Part shown: positions 12,164 to 19,715 of the stretch, one piece after another
Position numbering within the stretch: the stretch's first letter is position 1
Layout: every line of letters begins with the position of its first letter
From: JBBQXY01 sp051004815
GTDB taxonomy: Bacteria; Chloroflexota; Ktedonobacteria; Ktedonobacterales; Ktedonobacteraceae
Direction of reading: 5' to 3'
Length of the DNA: 28,023 nt
Assembly: GCA_051004815.1 (NCBI GenBank)
Contig: JBPCJY010000124.1
Coordinates: 1 to 28,023, forward strand
Position numbers and translations under genes: made by a program
The notes under the pieces: model-generated
Database searches by the model: none
What the model was told of the DNA's origin: nothing
What the model saw: only the letters and a program-made list of their open reading frames with translations

Positions 12164-15079
12164 ATGAGAAATATCACCTGGGCGCGTGTCAGGGTTGGAC
12201 GCCTCTTAATAATCCTCATGGCTCTAGTACTCTATATATTTTTATTGTATCTCGATGCATCGAGCTATTTTCCGCACACTTTCGCAGGAAGTTCTTCTTT
12301 TTCTTGCCTCCCCTGGTTAAGCTTTGATTTCTCTGCCCTTGTAGCATTAATCTTTCTAACGGTGGGAGCTCTTGTCTGGCTCTATGCGCGTCAGCGTCAG
12401 GTTGCTGCATTGCTTTTAGGTGTATGTCTAACCCTAATGGTCACGTTTGAGGTGCAAACTGGTGCTAGTTTTAACGATAATCTACTGACATGTATCGGTT
12501 ACGGAGCTAGCGCAGCATCTCAGTTACTGCTTTCAGCATTGCTGTTGGTCTTTCCAAGGAATTTTCTTGCTTTTCCAAGCAAGACAGCAGAAACACCCCA
12601 GGTACCAGCAAAACGTTCGCGACAACATTATTTGGCTTTGGGATTGCGGGGGTATCTCATAGTCATGTTTTTTTTGTGCCTAAGCAGCGAGTTGTTTTCT
12701 GTTCTCTATTACTGGCCTACTTCGCAGTTGTTAATTTGGACAGGAACTATTGATACTATTTACAGGCTGATCGCTTTCGTTGGTATTTTAGTCACTATCG
12801 TCTTTTCCTATTTTTCTTCTGCATCGATGCGTGAACGCCAGCAACGACGGCTCTTTGTGATGGGAGTTATTTTGGCTGTCGCACCGCTTTTGCTGCTCTC
12901 ATTTATACCAGAGATTTTACAGTTTCCAGCCCAATATGTCGTTAATAGTGAGCTAACGACCATTTCTATTGTGTTGTTTCCGCTGGCCCTGGGTTATACT
13001 ATTTTGCGCTATCAGGTACTGGTCTTTGATATGTACATTCGCCGTGCAGTCGCATGGATGGTGGGGGTAGTGGGTTTAACGTTTCTGGGTTATCTTGTCT
13101 TGACACTCAGCAGCGTTATGCTCTCAAAGAGCATATCATCATATGTGGTCATTGTAGTTATTGCCATGGCTCTGCTTTCGCCATGTATCTGGTGGCTGGC
13201 AAAGCTAGCGACGGAACGTCTCTTCTTCAGCGAAATTTTGCACTATCGGACGCTGATTGATAGCCCTGATATTATGTCGAGTGAAACATTCGATCTCAAT
13301 GAGGCGGCGCGATTACTCACCATTGCCGCCGTTAATACGTTTGAAACGCAAGAAGTCTGCTTATTTGTCTTGGATGAGGATACTGGCTGTTTCCAATTGT
13401 ATCCTCTGGGCAAAGAAGAAGACCCGCATGATGTCGCCCGTCACGATCTGGCACAGAGGATATTGAAGACGGCGCAAATGCCTTCCCACAAGAAATTTGA
13501 TTGGCTTGATGCTAATAAGCCCTTCCTGAAAAACCTGGCGGTCGCTCATCGTCCTTTGTTGCTGAGCGAAGCTATGAAAGTAGATGGAGAGGAATCGCTT
13601 GGCCTGGGCCGGTATTTAGCAGGCACCACGGTTCTTGACAGTACTGAACCCCTTCTTGCCCCGGTACGGGCGCAAGGGAGGATGATCGGTATGCTGGCAT
13701 TGGGCGGACGAGGAGATCATCAACTCTATGCTGGACCCGATTTTGAGGCCATCTTTCATATGTTGGCTCGCTTCTCGCCTGTGCTGGAGACAGCGCGGCT
13801 CTATATGAAAGAGAGTCAGCACGTTGCTATCCTCAATACACTGTATAGTGCTAATACCTTGACCATCAAAGATTATGAGACCATCGAAGAGGTGGCGGTT
13901 GCTTATATAGAAATTGCTGTAGAGGCCACTATGGCAGGTGCAGGTCTCTGGTTGTATGGTGAGCAAGACGGCATGGTACATTTTGTGACACACGCGGGTT
14001 CCGGCCCTCGTTTGATAAGCCAGAAAGCAGTCATGTCGCTCCAGGAGAAGGATTGGGCATCATGGTTTTACCAGGGCGATAGCGAGCGAGCATGGAATGA
14101 CAGTTCTACCGGAGTTCCTTCGTGCCTGGAGCAAGCCCCATCTTTTCCTTTCGCCTGGATTCCTCTCTACCGGGGTAAACAACCGCTCGGTCTGCTCATA
14201 TTGACGTATACGCGTCCACATCTTTTTTCACAAGAAGAGAAGCGTGTGCTGGAAATGTTTGCCAGGGAATGTGCCGCAGCACTGGAAAATGCTGGTATCA
14301 CGATAGAGTTGCGTGCCGCCTATGAGCGTCAAAAAGAGTTAGATATTCTGAAAGATCAGTTTATTATTACGGCATCGCATGAATTGCGTACGCCACTGAC
14401 GGCTGTATTGGGCTATATCGAACTCCTGGCAGCCTATAACTCCAACCTTTCTTTAGAGACGCGGGCTGATTTTATTGCCAAGGCTCATCATGGCTGTGAT
14501 GAATTGGCACTCATGGTGAATAACATCATGGATGCCAGCCGTGTACAACTTGACAGTGAGAACGTCAAGTTGGGCCGGGTAGTATTGGCTGAGCCTATCC
14601 AACATGTCCTGGAGATTCTCGAGGCTATGACACAGCGGGAACAGCGTACGATACAGGTAGACGTACCCGGTGAGGTAAGTGTGATGGCGGATACGATGCG
14701 CTTGCGTCAAGTATTGTTAAATTTAATGAGTAATGCCCTTAAATATTCGCCTCTGGGCAGTGGCATTGAGATTAGCAGCGTGATCGATGATGGGCATGTG
14801 ACCGTACGAGTTCAAGATCACGGACTTGGTGTACCAATAGAAGATCAGGTTCACCTGTTTGAACGTTTTGTACGGCTTGAACGCGACATGAATAGTCCTG
14901 TGCGCGGTGCTGGTCTGGGCTTATACATTTGTAAACAATTGGTGACTGCGATGGGAGGGGAAATCTGGGTGGAGAGTAGTGGTATCCCCGGTGAAGGCAG
15001 TAATTTTGTTTTCATGCTCCAGCGCGGCAGGTCTGGCTCAGACACGAAGATGCATGCTTTGGAGCATCAAGAGGTGTAA
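12164..15079 (+). CDS. Multi-spanning membrane sensor histidine kinase with GAF domains (ComP-position)
   Basis: A 971-residue kinase. About ten hydrophobic helices fill residues 1-345, ending with FPLALGYTILRYQVLVFDMY, a stretch also seen near the last helices of ComP-type sensors. Two GAF-like regions follow (about 370-540 and 550-715). The kinase core has phospho-acceptor His739 in ASHELRTPL (HisKA type), the N box NLMSNALKYSP, G1 DHGLGVP and G2 RGAGLGLYIC. ComP itself is a HisKA_3 kinase, so the catalytic half is of another class. No response regulator is in the window. The start is ATG 12164, with GGGAGG seven to eight bases upstream, preferred over GTG 12122. The stop overlaps an ATG in TAATG. 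The likely role is sensing an extracellular ligand, perhaps the product of the two upstream genes. Confidence 0.9.
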   Translation: MRNITWARVRVGRLLIILMALVLYIFLLYLDASSYFPHTFAGSSSFSCLPWLSFDFSALVALIFLTVGALVWLYARQRQVAALLLGVCLTLMVTFEVQTGASFNDNLLTCIGYGASAASQLLLSALLLVFPRNFLAFPSKTAETPQVPAKRSRQHYLALGLRGYLIVMFFLCLSSELFSVLYYWPTSQLLIWTGTIDTIYRLIAFVGILVTIVFSYFSSASMRERQQRRLFVMGVILAVAPLLLLSFIPEILQFPAQYVVNSELTTISIVLFPLALGYTILRYQVLVFDMYIRRAVAWMVGVVGLTFLGYLVLTLSSVMLSKSISSYVVIVVIAMALLSPCIWWLAKLATERLFFSEILHYRTLIDSPDIMSSETFDLNEAARLLTIAAVNTFETQEVCLFVLDEDTGCFQLYPLGKEEDPHDVARHDLAQRILKTAQMPSHKKFDWLDANKPFLKNLAVAHRPLLLSEAMKVDGEESLGLGRYLAGTTVLDSTEPLLAPVRAQGRMIGMLALGGRGDHQLYAGPDFEAIFHMLARFSPVLETARLYMKESQHVAILNTLYSANTLTIKDYETIEEVAVAYIEIAVEATMAGAGLWLYGEQDGMVHFVTHAGSGPRLISQKAVMSLQEKDWASWFYQGDSERAWNDSSTGVPSCLEQAPSFPFAWIPLYRGKQPLGLLILTYTRPHLFSQEEKRVLEMFARECAAALENAGITIELRAAYERQKELDILKDQFIITASHELRTPLTAVLGYIELLAAYNSNLSLETRADFIAKAHHGCDELALMVNNIMDASRVQLDSENVKLGRVVLAEPIQHVLEILEAMTQREQRTIQVDVPGEVSVMADTMRLRQVLLNLMSNALKYSPLGSGIEISSVIDDGHVTVRVQDHGLGVPIEDQVHLFERFVRLERDMNSPVRGAGLGLYICKQLVTAMGGEIWVESSGIPGEGSNFVFMLQRGRSGSDTKMHALEHQEV

Positions 15080-15219
15080 TGAGCGTGTGGACATTCCTGG
15101 AATCGGTGTGGGAACATTACCCAACATTCTCCTGTGCAACGTCTCTTAGACGAATACGTGAGTTGGTCTATCCGCAGAGGATCACCAATAGAACAATTAT
15201 TTGCAGGAGAATAACGCAT

Positions 15220-15489
15220 ATGACAACCATGCGCAAGGAAACCGCTAGTGTCACTCCACGCCAGCTAGAGGTACTCACCTTTTTATCAGACCGCGATCAC
15301 TGGTTAGTGGGAGAAATTGCTACCGCTCTCAAAGTTAGCTCTGCGGCAGCGACAAAAGCAATTGCGCGTCTGGAGCGGAAGGGACTAGTGGTACGGGCTA
15401 TAGATATGATGGATCGTCGTTGTGTGAACGTGAGCCTTACACGCTCAGGTAGCGAGACTGCTCGCCAACTTTCCCAAAATGGAAAGTAG
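15220..15489 (+). CDS. MarR-type winged-helix regulator
   Basis: An 89-residue DNA-binding protein. TPRQLEVLTFLSD is the first helix, and LVGEIATALKVSSAAATKAI holds the helix-turn-helix, with recognition helix SSAAATKAIARLERKGLV. The wing is DRRCVNVSLTRSG. It is shorter than usual MarR proteins (~140 aa), lacking the outer dimerisation helices. The start is ATG 15220, with GCAGGAG 9-13 nt upstream. An in-frame ATG at 15079 overlaps the kinase stop (TAATG) behind AGAGG and would add 47 residues that do not resemble MarR. The gene follows the kinase closely and may be the output or a co-regulator of the cluster (inference). Confidence 0.7.
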   Translation: MTTMRKETASVTPRQLEVLTFLSDRDHWLVGEIATALKVSSAAATKAIARLERKGLVVRAIDMMDRRCVNVSLTRSGSETARQLSQNGK

Positions 15490-15518
15490 CTGTGTACTGC
15501 CTCCGACGAAAGTTTTTG

Positions 15519-15567
15519 TATACAGTGCGGATTTGACAGCCCACAGCTGTCAAATCCGCACTGTATA
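15519..15567. terminator. Long perfect hairpin between convergent genes
   Basis: A 21-bp perfect stem (15519-15539 with 15547-15567) and a 7-nt loop between the MarR gene (plus) and the sigma gene (minus). It lies 30 nt after one stop and 21 nt after the other, so it can serve both directions. Neither side has a clear U-tract. Confidence 0.6.
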
Positions 15568-15588
15568 GGTAAATTGGCGATAGGAAAT

Positions 15589-16227
15589 TCAGGATGCTTT
15601 GACGTAGCCCCTATCTTTGGCATATTGCCAGAGTGAACGTTGTAATTGGCGACGCGCACGAGATATGCGGCTCATCACTGTTCCTATCGGTATATTTAAG
15701 GCCTCAGCAATCTCCTTGTACGATAAACCTTCGATATCGGCGAGGATGACTGCCATGCGGAAATTTGGTGGCAGGTCATTGAGTGCATTATAGACATCTT
15801 CATCAAGATAGTGACTGAGTACTTCTTCCTCCGCACCAGTATTGAGTTCCTGCCCACTTAAATCCTTGATGCGGTTATAGATATAGAAATCTTCTCCTTC
15901 GGGCAGCGATGCTATAGAAGGATGAGTAGCCTGTTTCCGATAGCGATTAATCGCTGATGTGTTTAAGATACGGAAAAGCCAGGCACGCAAGTTGGTACCC
16001 GGTTGATAGGTATGGGCAAAACGAAATGCTTTGAGCATCGTCTCTTGTACCAGGTCTTCAGCTTCTTGTTGGCTGCTCATCATGCGTCGCGCAGTACGGT
16101 AAAGACTATCGAGTTGAGCCAGGACGCCTGCCTCAAAATCTTCTGTTTGTTTCTGTTCAGTATCTGTTAGCTGTTCTTTTGGTTCCGGCGTTGTCTGTTC
16201 CGGTTCCACGATTGGCTGTTCCGACAT
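15589..16227 (-). CDS. sigR: ECF sigma factor of the SigR type
   Basis: A 212-residue extracytoplasmic-function sigma factor. Sigma-2 spans about 36-98 (EAEDLVQETMLKAFRFAHTY, then QPGTNLRAWLFRILN and INRYRK). Sigma-4 spans about 144-197 (DLPPNFRMAVILADIEGLSY, then KEIAEALNIPIGTVMSRISR). These blocks read like actinobacterial SigR/SigH, the regulator of the thiol-oxidation response. The first ~30 residues are a Glu/Thr/Pro/Gln-rich tail of unknown use. The partner anti-sigma gene is divergent at 16363, and the thiol-transfer protein CcdA follows, which supports a disulfide-stress role. AGGAG sits 6-7 nt before the ATG. The promoter for this strand is unclear (a TATACT at about 16265-16270 lacks a good -35). 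Confidence 0.87.
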   Translation of the reverse strand: MSEQPIVEPEQTTPEPKEQLTDTEQKQTEDFEAGVLAQLDSLYRTARRMMSSQQEAEDLVQETMLKAFRFAHTYQPGTNLRAWLFRILNTSAINRYRKQATHPSIASLPEGEDFYIYNRIKDLSGQELNTGAEEEVLSHYLDEDVYNALNDLPPNFRMAVILADIEGLSYKEIAEALNIPIGTVMSRISRARRQLQRSLWQYAKDRGYVKAS

Positions 16228-16283
16228 GCAAAACTCCTCGCTTGTGGTCGTCCAGTACCTTTGCAGTATATCGCACTCTGATT

Positions 16284-16311
16284 GGGAATGAAAGTCCCCC
16301 CTTCATATGTT
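16284..16311 (+). promoter_or_regulatory. SigR-like promoter of the anti-sigma gene
   Basis: GGGAAT (16284-16289), 19-nt spacer, GTT (16309-16311), matching the actinobacterial SigR/SigH consensus GGGAAT-N18/19-GTT. The start codon is at 16363 with AGGAGG at 16347-16352. This implies that the sigma factor induces its own inhibitor. Confidence 0.6.
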
Positions 16312-16362
16312 AGAATGTACAGAATATATGACGGACGAGCCAGTGCAGGAGGATAAAGAATT

Positions 16363-16665
16363 ATGAACTGTTATGAGACCGTTGCTCGTCTTCATCTCTA
16401 TATTGGTCGGGAACTCAACACGGAAGAGGTCGCTGTTGTCCAGCAACATCTTACGGATTGTCCACATTGTGAATGTCGCTTTCAATTTGATATGAAAGTG
16501 CAGCGACTCATCCACGAGCGGTGTACTATCGAGCACGCACCCGCGCATCTGCGCGAGGCTGTATTACGAGTAGCACGTTCGCCCATTGGTGAGTCAGTCG
16601 AACTTGATCCCGCAGTAGCGATGGAGATACGAGCCGATTTAGCGGAACAGGAGGGCTGTGAGTAG
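16363..16665 (+). CDS. rsrA: Zinc-binding redox anti-sigma factor, RsrA-like
   Basis: A 100-residue anti-sigma factor with the ZAS motif. C3, H29, C33 and C36 reproduce the 26-4-3 spacing of Streptomyces RsrA C11, H37, C41 and C44. C54 falls at the place of RsrA C62 (HERC, followed by the conserved EHAPAHLREAVLR). RsrA holds SigR inactive while reduced and zinc-bound, and releases it when thiols oxidise to a disulfide. An extra Cys (C38) and a Cys two residues before the end are present. The gene is divergent from the sigma gene across a 135-bp spacer with a SigR-like promoter. In Streptomyces the two genes form one operon in the same direction. Confidence 0.85.
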   Translation: MNCYETVARLHLYIGRELNTEEVAVVQQHLTDCPHCECRFQFDMKVQRLIHERCTIEHAPAHLREAVLRVARSPIGESVELDPAVAMEIRADLAEQEGCE

Positions 16666-16792
16666 TTTTGTGCAGACTCACAGTCCAGGACCTATAATCA
16701 CAAAAAATCGACGATGATAGTAGCATTACCTCACCTTTAGCAAGCAGGAGGGTGAGACCGAAAAGCGATAGTACAGCACTGCCAGATCGCGT

Positions 16793-17512
16793 TTAGACGC
16801 TGATCCCCAGGCTAAAAAAGTGATTCAGGGAAGGTAGGAGGTTGAAGAAAATAAATATGCCGGCAAGGATCATTACGATGCCTGTGCCAACTTCGATTTT
16901 CCCTAAATGTGGTTTGAGCTTTTTTAATCCTCTACTGAGTTGATCGACGCCCAGGCCTAAGAGCAAAAACGGTATGCCAAGACCGAGCGAATAGACCAGG
17001 AGGAGGGTGACTCCCTGGCGCAGTGTTGCTGCGCTGGCTGCCAGACTCAGAATTGGGCCGAGGATAAGGCCAACACATGGTGTCCAGCCGATGGCAAAGA
17101 TGATGCCGAAGAGCAGCGAGGCAGAGTAACTGGGACGACTGGGATGAAATTCAAAGCGTTTTTGCAGATAGAGCCAGGGTATTTTCAGAATGCCGATCAT
17201 TTGCAGGCCAAAGAGGATCAGGATGATGCCGCCTATTTGGCGCAGCAGGAATTGGTAGGTACGTAAAAAACTACCCACTGTGCTGGCAGTTGCGCCCAGC
17301 GAGACAAAGGCCAGGGTGAACCCAACGACGAACATCAATGCATGCAGGAAGGTGTTCAGGCGGTTGCCTATAGTATGCTGATCGGCTTGATTGACGCTAT
17401 GCCCCACTAATTGTGCTAAATATATTGGAACCAGTGGCAGAACGCACGGTGAGAGGAATGAGGCTAATCCGGCTAGAAACGCGAACCCCAGACTAATCTG
17501 CGATAGATTCAT
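16793..17512 (-). CDS. ccdA: CcdA/DsbD-type transmembrane thiol-disulfide transporter
   Basis: A 239-residue polytopic membrane protein with six predicted helices. It carries the two family cysteines, C23 in ASFLSPCVLPLVP and C146 in GWTPCVGLILGP. CcdA passes electrons from cytoplasmic thioredoxin to extracytoplasmic thiol proteins, for example for cytochrome c maturation or repair of oxidised proteins. Residues LLFGIIFAIGWTP and the repeated GxG helices fit the family, and the length is typical. It stands beside the SigR/RsrA pair, which suggests, but does not show, control by thiol stress. No ResA or cytochrome c assembly gene is adjacent. AGGAG lies about 11 nt before the ATG, and a closer AAGG touches it. 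Confidence 0.9.
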   Translation of the reverse strand: MNLSQISLGFAFLAGLASFLSPCVLPLVPIYLAQLVGHSVNQADQHTIGNRLNTFLHALMFVVGFTLAFVSLGATASTVGSFLRTYQFLLRQIGGIILILFGLQMIGILKIPWLYLQKRFEFHPSRPSYSASLLFGIIFAIGWTPCVGLILGPILSLAASAATLRQGVTLLLVYSLGLGIPFLLLGLGVDQLSRGLKKLKPHLGKIEVGTGIVMILAGIFIFFNLLPSLNHFFSLGISV

Positions 17513-17555
17513 ACCTTGCTGTCACTCCTGCTGACTTATTATCTCTTCATGAGAT

Positions 17556-17584
17556 AGTATAGCGCGAAAGTCAGCTCCGCACAA
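17556..17584 (-). promoter_or_regulatory. Promoter of ccdA
   Basis: Minus-strand -35 TTGTGC (17584-17579), 17-nt spacer, -10 TATACT (17561-17556). Just downstream is an imperfect inverted repeat TATCTC-TTCAT-GAGATA that could be an operator. No SigR-type GGGAAT site is seen here. Confidence 0.45.
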
Positions 17585-17591
17585 GCTATGC

Positions 17592-17782
17592 TTCGTACAG
17601 ACAGATATTTGGAGAGAAGGGCTGTCATTCTGAGCGGAGCGAAGAATCTGTCTGCTGGCCGACCAGAGATTCTTCCCCTTCGTTTCACTCAGGGCTTCGG
17701 CTTCTGCGCTCAGAATGACAGCCAGAATATCTCTCCAGTCCGCTCACGGGAACTCTTCTCTCCAAATGCCTTTCGTACAGAC
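17592..17782. repeat. MITE-like nested palindromic repeat element
   Basis: It is bounded by 11-bp direct repeats TTCGTACAGAC (17592-17602 and 17772-17782). Inside are a 12-bp inverted pair TTTGGAGAGAAG / CTTCTCTCCAAA (17608-17619, 17755-17766) and a 17-bp perfect inverted pair GGCTGTCATTCTGAGCG (17620-17636) with 17707-17723. The core GTCATTCTGAGCGGAGCGAA is a widespread bacterial intergenic repeat motif. There is no coding capacity. It fills the 320-bp gap between ccdA and the HEAT gene and may fold as one large RNA hairpin. Confidence 0.75.
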
Positions 17783-17832
17783 GAGAGTCTGTGAATGATG
17801 GCCAGCAATGCAACGGTCTCCCTGGTAATCAT

Positions 17833-19671
17833 TCACAACCCCTGTTCATACAGGTGAGGATATTTGGCATGCCATTTTTTCAGCAAGAGCCGTGCGGATG
17901 TTAGCAGTGCGTCTTCACTGTGTTCTGCTGTGCTGCCAAAGATAGCGAGTTCTTGGATGCAATAGAGAACGATGGCGTCAGCAGTGGTTGCCAGTTGATC
18001 GAGAGCATTGAGCGCGGTAATGGCTACATGTTCGTCGGAGTCCAGTAAAGCCTGGAGCAGAGCAGGAATTGCCCAGCGGGCAGCAACTTGCCCTAGAACA
18101 AAGGCGATACATGCTCGTACACCGCTATCACTGTCATTATGCAAGAGATGCAATAGTTGGGCATGAAGTGCTGGTGGTTGATTGTCCAACATACATAGTA
18201 GTTCTACAGCGCGTTGGCGCACCCAGGCATGAGGACTTGCCAGGAGCCGCAAAGGCGTTCCATCCTGGCTAATCGCGGAGCAAATAGCCGTGCTTGCTAG
18301 CAATTTCCTCCGTGAGCGGGTCTGCCAAACCAGGTAAGCCAGCGAATCAAGTGCAGTAACCTGTACCTCTTCTTGGGGTTGAGCCAGTATATAGAGCAGC
18401 CATTGCACCACTTTTGCGCGTGTCGGATGACGCAATACACCGTGTAGTAAGCGCAATGCCTCGATAGCTTCAATCTGTCCTATGTGCTCGCTATTACGTA
18501 GTGCTGTTCCCAGCACTGCCGTCACATATTCTCCTCCTATCGCTGCCAGGGTATAACTGGCTTGCCGACGCACTGGCGAACTTGTTGAGCGCAAAAGCGG
18601 TAGGATGTTGGCTGAAAGCATATGGTGCCGCAAGGTGAGACGTATGGCTTTGTGCTGTGCCATCTCTTCCAACGTTAGGAGTGCAGCCATTTGCACAGAT
18701 GGCAAGCTAGCAGCGAGCAAAGGGAACAGTAGAAGTGCTGTGGATGGATGTGCAATACTGCCCAGCGTGCGTGCCGCAAGTTGGCTGATCTCTGTATTTT
18801 CGTCTACGAGAGCAGTGAGCAGTAGCTGGGTTAATTGTTCGTGTTGTTGTGGGTTAAGGTGTGTTGGCGGCTCTGTTGCCAGTACAAAGATTATTGCCTT
18901 ACAAACTTCGCCTGTCATGTTGTCAGCCAATAGCTTCATGAGTACTTCTATACCGCTACTATCCCCATTACGTAATAAGGTGTAGGAAGCTGCGAGCCGA
19001 ATGGATACAGGTTCTTGTGTGCTTTGGCACATGCGCAGTGCTGCTCGGGTTGACTCGTGCAATAGTACGATGCTTGCCAAATTGGCTAAGGCCATGGCTG
19101 CGGCGTAGCGCGTTGTCTCCCACGGTGCCGCCAGCCCATTACGTAACAGGGATTCATGGGCAGCATCTGGTTGCGCATCAACTGCTTCTATCACACTCGT
19201 CCAGAGTACTGGCCCAGTAGGTTGAGAAATGGCAGGATGTTGTAGCAGTGCTTCGAGCGATAGGTGTGCGTCCTGGCAGAGGTGTATGAGCAAACGGCTG
19301 CATCGTTCATATTGTGGGGGCCATCCTGGCCAAGATGGCCAAGTGAGTTCAGGGTAGTGATGAAGTGTGCTTAACAACAACGGTAGTACAGCGGAACCCT
19401 GACGAGCCAGGTAGCGTGTAGCACGCAAGCGCGTAGCATAAGCAGTTTCGGGGCCAAGCAAAAGTGTCAATGCTTTGAGAGTACGTTCTTGCCTGGCGGT
19501 ACTATAAGGGAAAGGCAGCTTGTTGGGCTGCTCCGTCGGTACGCCGGTCGAGAGCTGTTGTTTGCTGGTGTGTTCACCAAACGGGCTTGCGGAAGCCCCT
19601 GGGCTTCGAGCCATGGAGTAAGCAAACCCTTCTTTTGGGGGAGTGATGGGCTGTGTTGAATCTTTCATCAT
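17833..19671 (-). CDS. HEAT-repeat protein
   Basis: A 612-residue soluble protein. The first ~60 residues are Pro/Ser/Gln-rich and probably disordered. The rest is a series of ~30-40-residue helical pairs of the HEAT/PBS-lyase type. Typical units are QLAARTLGSIAHPSTALLLF, VRRQASYTLAAIGGEYVTAV, VRACIAFVLGQVAARWAIPA and VAITALNALDQLATTADAIV. Such solenoids bind proteins; none of the catalytic residues of bilin lyases can be assigned, so the role is unknown. The second ATG (19668-19666) is six bases from AAGGA (19679-19675) and is probably the real start. The tnpB promoter begins at 19681, so the transposon sits directly against this gene's ribosome site and may have separated it from its own promoter. 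Confidence 0.8.
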   Translation of the reverse strand: MMKDSTQPITPPKEGFAYSMARSPGASASPFGEHTSKQQLSTGVPTEQPNKLPFPYSTARQERTLKALTLLLGPETAYATRLRATRYLARQGSAVLPLLLSTLHHYPELTWPSWPGWPPQYERCSRLLIHLCQDAHLSLEALLQHPAISQPTGPVLWTSVIEAVDAQPDAAHESLLRNGLAAPWETTRYAAAMALANLASIVLLHESTRAALRMCQSTQEPVSIRLAASYTLLRNGDSSGIEVLMKLLADNMTGEVCKAIIFVLATEPPTHLNPQQHEQLTQLLLTALVDENTEISQLAARTLGSIAHPSTALLLFPLLAASLPSVQMAALLTLEEMAQHKAIRLTLRHHMLSANILPLLRSTSSPVRRQASYTLAAIGGEYVTAVLGTALRNSEHIGQIEAIEALRLLHGVLRHPTRAKVVQWLLYILAQPQEEVQVTALDSLAYLVWQTRSRRKLLASTAICSAISQDGTPLRLLASPHAWVRQRAVELLCMLDNQPPALHAQLLHLLHNDSDSGVRACIAFVLGQVAARWAIPALLQALLDSDEHVAITALNALDQLATTADAIVLYCIQELAIFGSTAEHSEDALLTSARLLLKKWHAKYPHLYEQGL

Positions 19672-19680
19672 TTTTCCTTG

Positions 19681-19709
19681 TTGACACTTCTGTGAAGAAA
19701 TGGTATACG
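19681..19709 (+). promoter_or_regulatory. Promoter of tnpB, predicted leaderless
   Basis: -35 TTGACA (19681-19686), 17-nt spacer, -10 TATACG (19704-19709). Predicted +1 is 19716, the A of the tnpB ATG. Confidence 0.65.
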
Positions 19710-19715
19710 TGTTCT

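Noticed and set aside
15079..15219. 47-residue N-terminal extension of the MarR gene from the TAATG overlap
   Set aside because: The residues do not resemble any MarR N-terminus, and ATG 15220 has a good ribosome site. It could still be a coupled start.
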